Source: JAAYBQ01 sp035403465
Lineage (GTDB): Bacteria; Spirochaetota; UBA4802; UBA5550
Length of the DNA stretch: 64,000 bases
Reading direction: 5' to 3'
Assembly (NCBI GenBank): GCA_035403465.1
Contig: DAONFG010000006.1
Location: forward strand, 45,689-109,688
Shown: piece by piece, positions 17,532-24,582 of the stretch
Layout: every line of letters begins with the position of its first letter
How positions within the stretch are numbered: the stretch's first letter is position 1
The notes under the pieces: model-generated
Seen by the model: the letters and a program-made list of their open reading frames with translations, nothing else
What the model was told of the DNA's origin: nothing
The model's database searches: none
Program-made: the position numbers and the translations under genes

Positions 17532-17712
17532 TCACCAACCTTTCAAAAAACAACTTATACAAGACTTGTTTCCAAACTGACGATTAAAAACCTTCAGAAA
17601 ACCTGAAGAGGGCTTTTTGTAAGGGCTACGCCCCTTAAACCCGCTTAATAAAGAGAAAAGAAACAGGTCTACTTTAAATGTACTGATTTTACGCCAAATG
17701 TCAAATTAAAAC

Positions 17713-17744
17713 AAAAAAGCCCCGGTATTCACCAGGGCTTTTTT
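17713..17744 (-). terminator. Intrinsic terminator of the outer-membrane protein gene
   Basis: An AAAAAAGCCC arm pairs with a GGGCTTTTTT arm around a short loop (one mismatch near the loop). It lies 24 bases after the stop at 17768 on the minus strand. Confidence 0.85.
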
Positions 17745-17767
17745 CACAAGGGGGTAATATCCGGCTT

Positions 17768-18379
17768 TTAGTAGCCCTCAGTGTAGTCCCTGCTGCCGAA
17801 AAGTGTGCATCTTGCACCCACGAGTGCCTGGAAACCGTAGATTGATGCGTCCTGCAGTTCTCCCGTAAAATAACCATAATGAAATCCGATCTCTGTAAAA
17901 AACGACACATACTGTGTAAGATCAAAATGAGGTCCTGTCCAGAGTGAAAACGAAATACCAGAATCGCTTTTCTCCTGCTCTATACCTGTAGCATTATAGT
18001 ATCTGGAGTGTGATTCAGCCATACCAATAAAAATCGATGTATTCCAGCTAAGCTGGTACTTTTCCAGAAAAGGGATTACAGGGACATATTCAACTCCTGC
18101 CTGCATAGTAAACTGCTCATACTGAGATTCCTCATTATCAGGCCATGCTGTATCCAGATCATCTTCCGTCGATTTTTCTGTTTGTAAAACGCGGAACTGA
18201 ACACTTACCGTGTCTGTTATACCCAGACCCAAGCCGCCTCCAAATCCTAACTGGCTCTCAAGATCTCCAGCATCAACATATGCACCAAAAAAATCGATTG
18301 TAAAAGGCCCGATATCTGCAAAAGATGGTGTTATGCTTATAAACATGATTGATATGATAAAAAATAGCTTTTTCAACAC
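17768..18379 (-). CDS. Small outer-membrane beta-barrel-like exported protein
   Basis: This 203-residue protein has a signal peptide (KKLFFIISIMFISITPSFA, cleavage about residue 22). Alternating strands rich in glycine and aromatic residues follow (GFGGGLGLGI, SFSLWTGPHF, EIGFHYGYF), and the protein closes with a strand containing GARCTLF. This layout is that of small eight-stranded barrel proteins. I cannot name a family. The start is GTG at 18379 or TTG at 18376, with AAGGAG upstream; spacing slightly favours the TTG. It has its own promoter and terminator and is therefore monocistronic. Confidence 0.7.
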   Translation of the reverse strand: MLKKLFFIISIMFISITPSFADIGPFTIDFFGAYVDAGDLESQLGFGGGLGLGITDTVSVQFRVLQTEKSTEDDLDTAWPDNEESQYEQFTMQAGVEYVPVIPFLEKYQLSWNTSIFIGMAESHSRYYNATGIEQEKSDSGISFSLWTGPHFDLTQYVSFFTEIGFHYGYFTGELQDASIYGFQALVGARCTLFGSRDYTEGY

Positions 18380-18453
18380 TTTTCTCCTTAAAACGTGTAT
18401 TCAATTACAACAGCCATGTTAAACTACAGACTGCCGGTTAAAGTATATAATAT

Positions 18454-18481
18454 ACTATATATAAAGTCGGCACGAAGTCAA
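18454..18481 (-). promoter_or_regulatory. Sigma-70-type promoter for the outer-membrane protein gene
   Basis: On the minus strand, TTGACT (18481-18476) and TATAGT (18459-18454) are separated by 16 bases. This places the transcription start near 18447, about 70 bases ahead of the start codon. Confidence 0.55.
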
Positions 18482-18502
18482 GAAAAATTGAACTCCCTTT
18501 TT

Positions 18503-18913
18503 TTAATGATTAACCCGGTCCCTATCCAGAAATTTCCTGATCCTGTCGTTCAGCTGAACTGATTTCCCTGTTTTAACATCAACCAGTACAAATGTCACTT
18601 CCGCGTCTATAACCGGCTGCATACCCTCTTTTTTAAATACCTTCTGGGAAACAGTAATGCTTTTATTCCCGGTTTTAAGCAGATCAGTAGTCAGAATAAG
18701 TATATCCCCCGCTGTTGCTGATGAAATGTAGTTAATATTAATATTTACCACTGTTAAAGCGTATCCCTTTGAGAGTATCTCCTTAACATCACCCATGTTT
18801 TCAAATGCAGCCCATCGCCCCTCTTCAAGAAACTCAAGGTAGCGCGCGTTATTTACATGGGAATAAATGTCAAGGTGGTAACCCCTGACCTTTATTTCTA
18901 TTTCACTTTTCAT
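18503..18913 (-). CDS. Acyl-CoA thioesterase, 4HBT/hotdog family
   Basis: This 136-residue single-domain hotdog protein is of the YbgC/FadM type. The N-terminal YHLDIYSHVNNARYLEFLEEGR motif holds the catalytic aspartate (here LDIYSHVNN, the D-x-x-x-H-V-N-N pattern) and the following glutamate-rich helix. These enzymes hydrolyse acyl-CoA or acyl-ACP thioesters; the substrate cannot be deduced. It is a single gene flanked by the outer-membrane protein gene and a repeat-rich intergenic region. Confidence 0.88.
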   Translation of the reverse strand: MKSEIEIKVRGYHLDIYSHVNNARYLEFLEEGRWAAFENMGDVKEILSKGYALTVVNININYISSATAGDILILTTDLLKTGNKSITVSQKVFKKEGMQPVIDAEVTFVLVDVKTGKSVQLNDRIRKFLDRDRVNH

Positions 18914-19553
18914 TTTTTACCTCAAATTGAAGATGTATATAAAAGGGATGCTTGGCAAGATTTATTTACGGGCTGATATGCGCCATTTCAAATCCGGAAC
19001 AATTTTACAGTATAAACTGTACATTTTTGCCACGGAGACACAGAGGTCACAGAGCCCCCGGCCGATAAACCGGCAGTTTAAAATCACCTGTTCCGGCCGC
19101 CCCTGGAAGAGGCTTATGAACTTAACGGTCTCACGCAGAGCTGCAGAGTTCGCAGAGGTAAGGATTTAAGAATTTTACACAGATGGGCACAGATGATAAA
19201 AAGATATAAAATATCTGTACCCATCCATCCTTATCCGGGTCTAACTGTGTTAATATTTGCCTTTTTGAATTCTTTCTCCGTGAACTCTGTGCCTCTGTGT
19301 GAGGATTTCCTTTGAATGGTTCATTTTTAGAGGGAGGCTCTGACCCTGAATCATCCGTGTAAATATTCGCCGGTTTTTTTTATCCTTTCTCCGTGTGCTC
19401 TGTGCCTCTGTGGCAAATATTTTTCTGCCGCTAAGTAACAAAAATTCTTCTTTACACTTCTTATGCAGGTAAATACCTTGTGAAAACCTGCTATTATGGC
19501 AAATTGCGGTTCCAGGTAACATTAAATCTATATCCGGCAAGATGGTGCAATAA
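18914..19553. repeat. Repeat-rich intergenic region (CACGGAG/CACAGAGG family)
   Basis: These 640 non-coding bases hold at least four copies of one short motif. GCCACGGAGACACAGAGG appears near 19029-19054. A related TCTCACGCAGAG copy is at 19129-19158. Two inverted copies of the form TCTCCGTG...CTCTGTGCCTCTGTG are at 19272-19300 and 19385-19415. The same motif recurs at 28432-28530. A smaller CACAGATGGGCACAGATG unit with an opposed partner occupies about 19175-19250. The opposed copies could fold into long hairpins. Confidence 0.85.
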
Positions 19554-20045
19554 ATGAAGAAGATATTTTTTTATATACTTATACTTTCAGGCTCACTAAT
19601 GACGGCATGTACAGAGAGTTCAGACAACAACGGCGCCGGGGATTATATCAATCCGGGATTTACGGCGAAGGATGTTTTGGCTACAAAAAATTATAACATT
19701 GGCGGATTTGTCTGGAATGGTGGCACTGCAAGTACCGGATGCCAAGCCATAGCCTATTCCGGCAAGGTAAGTGGCACTACATATATGGGTTTTGCGGCAA
19801 AAAATGGTACAAGTTTTAATTTTAAAATATACTGGCCTTATACATCATTCACATCCGGTACACCATTATCAATAACCGGATGCACAATAAAACTCAATGA
19901 TGAAACACCTTTGACAAACCAAACAATAAATGTCACCATAACCGACGAATCGGATGATACCTACACCCTTATCTTCAACAGCAATATTACAATTGGATCT
20001 TATACAATAAGCTCAGGCAATTTTATCCGCGGTCAGTTGTACTGA
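19554..20045 (+). CDS. Small lipoprotein of unknown function
   Basis: This 163-residue protein has a lipoprotein signal peptide: KKIFFYILILSGSL, then the lipobox LMTAC with Cys19 as the lipidated residue. The mature part is rich in threonine, serine and glycine, with a beta-strand pattern. I recognise no family. A serine/aspartate linker (TESSDNNGAGD) follows the cysteine, which does not carry the retention aspartate at +2. No clear ribosome binding site is visible. The gene is isolated between two repeat-rich regions, which may mean recent acquisition. Confidence 0.65.
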   Translation: MKKIFFYILILSGSLMTACTESSDNNGAGDYINPGFTAKDVLATKNYNIGGFVWNGGTASTGCQAIAYSGKVSGTTYMGFAAKNGTSFNFKIYWPYTSFTSGTPLSITGCTIKLNDETPLTNQTINVTITDESDDTYTLIFNSNITIGSYTISSGNFIRGQLY

Positions 20046-20136
20046 CAGGGAACGTGCATCAATTCACCGGTTCTGAATAAAGGAATTATCGCAAGCACTC
20101 ACTCAATTTCATGATACAATATTTTACCTGAACCGC

Positions 20137-20351
20137 ATGCCCTCACCTGCCCTCCGGGCACCCTCTCCCGCATTGAATGCATCAACTTTTTATCTTAAAT
20201 AAATGCCTGCAAAATTATGATTTGTGATTGGATAAACAGGGAGAGGGAACTAGGTTGAACTTATATCTCTTTCACATAAAATTCAGGCCTCACCTCTCCC
20301 GCTTTGGCGGGAGAGGTCGCGCAAGCGCCAGCTACGCGCGGGTGAGGGCAT
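20137..20351. repeat. Dispersed 215-bp element with inverted ends, copy 1
   Basis: The left end reads ATGCCCTCACC and the right end GGTGAGGGCAT, exact inverted repeats. Internal to them, CCCTCTCCCG and CGGGAGAGG are also opposed, followed by TCGCGCAAG. The centre is AT-rich and non-coding. A second copy with the same plan is at 31970-32205. It lies 16 bases beyond the cheB stop. The structure is that of a MITE-like or REP-type non-autonomous element, but no mobilising gene is present. Confidence 0.85.
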
Positions 20352-20367
20352 TCAGTACAGGCTTCTC

Positions 20368-21441
20368 CTACATCATCTTCCTGATATAATTAATAATCCC
20401 CTCGACATCGGTCACCATATTTGCAGCTCCGAGCTTTATCGCCTCCTTGGGCATACCGAACACAACGCATGACTCCTCGTTCTGCGCCAGTGTATATGCC
20501 CCGGCCTCCTTCATCTCAAGCAGGCCTGCAGCGCCGTCGCCGCCCATACCTGTACAGATTATTCCCACTGCCGAATCCGAGGCATATTTGCTCACGGACC
20601 TGAACAGGACATCCACCGATGGTTTATGCCTGTTTACAGGCGGGCCGTCATTTATCTCTACCCAGTAGCCGTTACGGTCGGACTTCAGAAGCATGTGCTT
20701 GCCTCCGGGAGCAATCAACGCCACATCAGTAAGCAGCCTGTCGCCGTTTTTCGCCTCACGCACAAGCAGCTGCGACTTGGTATTTACGCGGTTTGCGAAC
20801 GCCTCGGTAAATTTTTCAGGCATGTGCTGTGTAACTACTATACCGGGACAACCCGGTGAAAGGCTTGAAAGTATCTGGTCAATAACCTCTGTACCCCCGG
20901 TTGACGCACCGATGGCAATAACCTTCTCTGTAGGCTTGTTTTTATTAATCTTCTCGGCCTTTGAAAGTATAACATCGGCTGTGTATTTCTCATCAACACT
21001 CAGCGGAGTAACCGGACGTCTCCTGTGCGACATTTTTGCACTGCCCGCAGCAATGATTTTTTCGGTCAGGTCCCTTACAAATTCAGGTGCTGTATCACCA
21101 TTGCTGAAATCAGGTTTGCCGATAACATCAAATGCGCCCAGTTCGAGAGCCCTTACCGCGGCAGAAGTACCTTTGGCTGTTAGTGCGCTGACCATTATTG
21201 CAGGTATGGGATTGGCTATCATAAGTTTCTGCAGAAATGTCAGTCCGTCAACTCCGGGCATCTCAACATCAAGTGTTATTACATCAGGACTTAGTGAATT
21301 AATCTTCCTTGCGGCAATCGCAGCATCAAGAGCAGAACCAACGACCTCAATATCGCGTGACTGGGATAGCGCATCGGTAAGAAACTTTCTCATGAGCGCA
21401 GAATCATCTATTATCAGAACTTTTACTTTTTTGTGATCCAT
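20368..21441 (-). CDS. cheB: Chemotaxis protein-glutamate methylesterase CheB
   Basis: This 357-residue CheB has an N-terminal receiver domain with Asp58 (VITLDVEMPG), a linker, and the methylesterase domain. The catalytic triad segments are GASTGG (serine), QHMP (histidine) and GMGGDG (aspartate). It removes methyl groups from chemoreceptors and can also deamidate glutamines. It is the last gene of the chemotaxis operon and follows cheD by about 20 bases. Confidence 0.96.
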   Translation of the reverse strand: MDHKKVKVLIIDDSALMRKFLTDALSQSRDIEVVGSALDAAIAARKINSLSPDVITLDVEMPGVDGLTFLQKLMIANPIPAIMVSALTAKGTSAAVRALELGAFDVIGKPDFSNGDTAPEFVRDLTEKIIAAGSAKMSHRRRPVTPLSVDEKYTADVILSKAEKINKNKPTEKVIAIGASTGGTEVIDQILSSLSPGCPGIVVTQHMPEKFTEAFANRVNTKSQLLVREAKNGDRLLTDVALIAPGGKHMLLKSDRNGYWVEINDGPPVNRHKPSVDVLFRSVSKYASDSAVGIICTGMGGDGAAGLLEMKEAGAYTLAQNEESCVVFGMPKEAIKLGAANMVTDVEGIINYIRKMM

Positions 21442-21461
21442 AACATTACTCCCTCAAGCAT

Positions 21462-22013
21462 TCATGCCAGCAGCTGTTCATCCCTCTGCAGCACAAGATT
21501 TTTAACTTCTTCGCCCCTCATCTTCCGCAGGTACACCTTGCCGGTATGAACATCGAATATTATTTTCCGTGTATAATCAGCACCCACATCCGAACCGACA
21601 ATCGGGATGTCCTCCATCTCCATCATGAGCCTTGCCAGACGCACATTGTCAGCCGGTATCATACTGCTGTTGCTGCCTGAAGACAGACTTTTAATAATGC
21701 TTCCACCCCCGAAAATTCTTGCCGTAATATTTTTTTTCGACGCACCGTTTTCAAGCATCAGCCTGATTATTGTATTAATTGAAGCAATACCGTACTTTGT
21801 TGTACTATCATCATCGGCTGCACTCTTTGTTATACGGCCCGGCAGCATGTAATGGTTCATTGCTCCTATACAGTTCACCCCGTCATGCAGGCACACCGCA
21901 ACGCACGATCCCAGGAGCGTTGCTATCAGTTCATCTTCCCGTGTGACAAAGAACTCTCCCGGGTGAATGATATTTATCTTTTTGCCGAGTTTATTTCTCA
22001 ATTTTATATACAT
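21462..22013 (-). CDS. cheD: Chemoreceptor glutamine deamidase CheD, catalytically intact copy
   Basis: The 183-residue protein carries the active-site segment TLLGSCVAVCLHD, with the catalytic cysteine, and GAMNHYMLPG, with the catalytic histidine 17 residues later. This is the spacing seen in Thermotoga CheD. IFGGGS is the other conserved loop. CheD deamidates receptor glutamines and often binds CheC. No cheC is in this window. It lies between cheR and cheB, four bases after cheR. A second, altered cheD is on the other side of cheR. Confidence 0.94.
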   Translation of the reverse strand: MYIKLRNKLGKKINIIHPGEFFVTREDELIATLLGSCVAVCLHDGVNCIGAMNHYMLPGRITKSAADDDSTTKYGIASINTIIRLMLENGASKKNITARIFGGGSIIKSLSSGSNSSMIPADNVRLARLMMEMEDIPIVGSDVGADYTRKIIFDVHTGKVYLRKMRGEEVKNLVLQRDEQLLA

Positions 22014-22016
22014 CGG

Positions 22017-22841
22017 TTATAAAACCTTTTTGTAGATAGTTCTTCCTGCAAGAGAAAACTTATCAGTTATGCTTGTTATGTTTTCCGAGTGACCAATAAG
22101 CAGGTAACCGTCATCTTTAAGATACCTGTAAAAATTATTGAAAAGTTTTGCCTGGGTCTCCCTGTCGAAATATATTATAACATTCCTGCAGAATATTATA
22201 TCAAACTTCTTCTTCATCGGGTAATCATCCTGGAGAAGGTTGAGCCTCCGGAAATATACTTTGGACTTTACGAAATCCTTTATCGTGTAGTTGCAGGGTT
22301 CCCCCCTGTCGGAATCAAAATAGGTTTTAACTACCTCATCATCAACTAGTGCAAGCCGCTCTGATGCGTATGTGCCCGTCATCCCTTTTTGCAGCACCTG
22401 TGTGTCAATATCGGTGGCCAGCAGGAGCAGTTCAGGCATCTGGCGCCGGCCGTAATAATCAAATACAGTCATTGCTATTGTATAGGGCTCCTCACCGGTA
22501 GAACACCCGGCGCTCCATATCCTTATCTCTTTGAGTCCCTTTTTCTCAATCCCGGGAAGTATTACATTCTTCATGTATTCAAAGTGGTCATTCTCACGGA
22601 AAAAATCGGTCTTGTTTGTTGTAATTGCATTTATAAAATTTATCTTTTCATCATCGTAGTGGCTCATAAGATAGTCATGGTAATCGCTGAAGTTATCAAG
22701 CTTCAGATCCCGGAGTCTTTTAATCAGGCGGGACTGCATAAGAACTTTTTTCAGGTCATTCAGCTTTATCCCGGCCTCGCGGTATATTATATCCCTTAAC
22801 CTTGAGAAATCCTCATCGCACAGATTGTAATCTTTTATCAT
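22017..22841 (-). CDS. cheR: Chemotaxis protein methyltransferase CheR
   Basis: This 274-residue protein has the all-helical CheR N-domain (residues 1-75, ending NKTDFFREN) and the SAM-binding domain. The latter contains IWSAGCSTGEEPYTIAM, ATDID, and FDIIFCRNVIIYFD near the end. It methylates receptor glutamates. The start ATG at 22841 has AGGTGG directly upstream; an in-frame TTG at 22856 is less likely. The start region lies just downstream of the second cheD, so the genes are coupled. Confidence 0.96.
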   Translation of the reverse strand: MIKDYNLCDEDFSRLRDIIYREAGIKLNDLKKVLMQSRLIKRLRDLKLDNFSDYHDYLMSHYDDEKINFINAITTNKTDFFRENDHFEYMKNVILPGIEKKGLKEIRIWSAGCSTGEEPYTIAMTVFDYYGRRQMPELLLLATDIDTQVLQKGMTGTYASERLALVDDEVVKTYFDSDRGEPCNYTIKDFVKSKVYFRRLNLLQDDYPMKKKFDIIFCRNVIIYFDRETQAKLFNNFYRYLKDDGYLLIGHSENITSITDKFSLAGRTIYKKVL

Positions 22842-22848
22842 GTCCCAC

Positions 22849-23439
22849 CTAATCAAAAAGAACTATTTTACCGACCCTGTTCCTGTTAACAAATTCGTTA
22901 TTTACATATTCCCTTTCAAGGGCCACGAACTCGGAATTCTCATCGTTTTTCTTAAGTATCTTACGGTATACCGTACCGTCCCGCGGAGAAAAGTAAAGTT
23001 TGCGCCTGAACATTCCGCCTATATCCATCTTCTCTATCCTGATCCGTTCAAGCTCAAAGTACTCCTTTACAAAGCGTATGTTATTTTCCGGCAGGGATAT
23101 CTGCCCCAGACTGGAGTTCTCGGTATTACCGGCTCCAAAGATCTTTGCGATCATACGTTTCCTGTCACCGCCCAGTTTAACCATGTCAGCCATGAGGTAC
23201 TCCATGTTGACAATCCCGATCCTTGAGATATCATCATGAAGAATTCCCTGAGTCCCGATAGTTCCGGGAACCACAAAGTTGATCATACCGCCAAGTTTAA
23301 GTGTAATATCAAGCAGGCACACGACAAGACACGAACCGGCAACAGTTCCTATAAAGCAGTCATCCCGTGATGCATAATGGTCACCGGGGTACAAAAGATA
23401 AAGCGGCTTTCCGGTCCTGTCCCCCTGGCTCATGAACAT
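22849..23439 (-). CDS. CheD paralogue lacking the catalytic histidine
   Basis: This 196-residue CheD-family protein contains AGSCLVVCLLD, with the cysteine kept. The histidine is replaced by asparagine in GGMINFVVPG, exactly 17 residues after the cysteine, where the intact copy has GAMNH. A conserved loop IFGAGN remains. It should therefore not deamidate receptors by the normal mechanism. It might bind receptors or a CheC/CheX partner. The start is ATG 23439 or 23433. It sits between cheW and cheR. Divergence from the intact copy is large, so this is not a recent duplication. Confidence 0.85.
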   Translation of the reverse strand: MFMSQGDRTGKPLYLLYPGDHYASRDDCFIGTVAGSCLVVCLLDITLKLGGMINFVVPGTIGTQGILHDDISRIGIVNMEYLMADMVKLGGDRKRMIAKIFGAGNTENSSLGQISLPENNIRFVKEYFELERIRIEKMDIGGMFRRKLYFSPRDGTVYRKILKKNDENSEFVALEREYVNNEFVNRNRVGKIVLFD

Positions 23440-23447
23440 GGAAGGCC

Positions 23448-23927
23448 TCAGGCTTCCTGAACATTTTCGTTGTAAAGAAAAGTCTCCACATCGAGGAGTA
23501 TTATAAGGCTGTCACCGATCCGGCCGACACCCTCCATGGAATTTTTTTCGACCTTTCCGGAATAACTGATGTTTGTCTGAACATTTGAAGCCGGAATACT
23601 TATAACATCAGAAACCGAATCAACAATCATACCAACCAGCCTTTCCTTGACCTCTACAATAAGAATTACAGTAAATGAATCATAATCCTTTCCCGGAAGA
23701 CCGAATTTATTCCTCATATCTATTACAGGAATAACCGCCCCGCGCATATTGATAACACCCTTGATAAATGAACGGGCCCTGGGCACCTGGGTAATTTCGG
23801 ACATCTCGTTTATTGACTGGACCTTCATTACTGAAACACCGTAAGTCTCGCCGCCCACAAGAAATGTCACATACTGCTTCAGGTCCTCATTTTCCTGTCC
23901 CGATTCCCAGTTTAGTTTATCATTCAT
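23448..23927 (-). CDS. cheW: Chemotaxis coupling protein CheW
   Basis: This 159-residue protein has the CheW fold: YVTFLVGGETYGVSVMKVQSI at the start, PRARSFIKGVINMRGAVIPVIDMR in the middle (the NxRG signature) and MIVDSVSDVISI, followed by a short C-terminal tail. CheW links receptors to CheA. It follows cheY by one base. Confidence 0.96.
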   Translation of the reverse strand: MNDKLNWESGQENEDLKQYVTFLVGGETYGVSVMKVQSINEMSEITQVPRARSFIKGVINMRGAVIPVIDMRNKFGLPGKDYDSFTVILIVEVKERLVGMIVDSVSDVISIPASNVQTNISYSGKVEKNSMEGVGRIGDSLIILLDVETFLYNENVQEA

Positions 23928-23928
23928 A

Positions 23929-24303
23929 TTATTTCACAAACCTCTTCACAACGTTAACAAGATCTTCGGCCTGGAACGGCTTGATTATCCATCCCGATGC
24001 CCCGGCCTCCTTGCCCTTCTGTATGGTATCCTTTTCTGCCTCTGTGGTAAGAACAACCACCGGGGTAAACTTGTCGGATTTCCTGAACTCGGTGATAAAC
24101 TCGATGCCGTTAAGGACAGGCATATTTATATCGCTTATGCAGAGGGCAATCTCCTCTCCCTTTGTCTTGATCTCGCTGATGATATCAAGCGCGTTCTGCC
24201 CGTTTTCAGCCTGCTTTACCGGTATACCCAACGGCTTCAGGGCCATTTCAACACTGACCCTGATTGTCGGTGAATCGTCGATTATCATAATATATTTGCT
24301 CAT
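23929..24303 (-). CDS. cheY: Chemotaxis response regulator CheY
   Basis: This 124-residue single receiver domain has Asp9/Asp10 (IIDDS), the phospho-acceptor Asp58 (CISDINMP), a threonine switch (VVLTTEA) and the conserved lysine in WIIKPF. It carries CheA's signal to the flagellar motor. It overlaps the STAS gene by four bases and lies upstream of cheW. Confidence 0.95.
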   Translation of the reverse strand: MSKYIMIIDDSPTIRVSVEMALKPLGIPVKQAENGQNALDIISEIKTKGEEIALCISDINMPVLNGIEFITEFRKSDKFTPVVVLTTEAEKDTIQKGKEAGASGWIIKPFQAEDLVNVVKRFVK

Positions 24304-24569
24304 TCATGCCCCCCTTGGACTGTATTCGCAACCAGACCTGCCAGTGCGAGTGTTTTATTCAATCCGGCCGGAATCTTATCAAGCCGTAACTCCTTCCCTA
24401 ATTCCTTTGCCTTGATCGTGGCCGAAAGAAGCACCTGCGCAATAGAAGCGTCAATGCTGACTACGCCCGACATATCTACAACTATTTCATTACTGTTTTT
24501 CAGTTCATCTTTCAGGGCTCCGTAAACCTGTTTAACCCTTTTTATGCTGACTTCGCCTTCAAGTTTCAT
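24300..24569 (-). CDS. STAS-domain protein in the chemotaxis operon
   Basis: This 89-residue single STAS domain has the pattern IVVDMSGVVSIDASIAQVLL, which corresponds to the anti-sigma-antagonist core. The serine after alanine in DAS occupies the usual phosphorylatable position (DSSG in SpoIIAA). Small STAS proteins next to cheA are known in several lineages, but the role is unclear. It could be a CheA-binding or kinase-regulated switch. It is 13 bases after cheA and overlaps cheY by four bases. Confidence 0.85.
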   Translation of the reverse strand: MKLEGEVSIKRVKQVYGALKDELKNSNEIVVDMSGVVSIDASIAQVLLSATIKAKELGKELRLDKIPAGLNKTLALAGLVANTVQGGHE

Positions 24570-24582
24570 TAAATCCTCCGGT

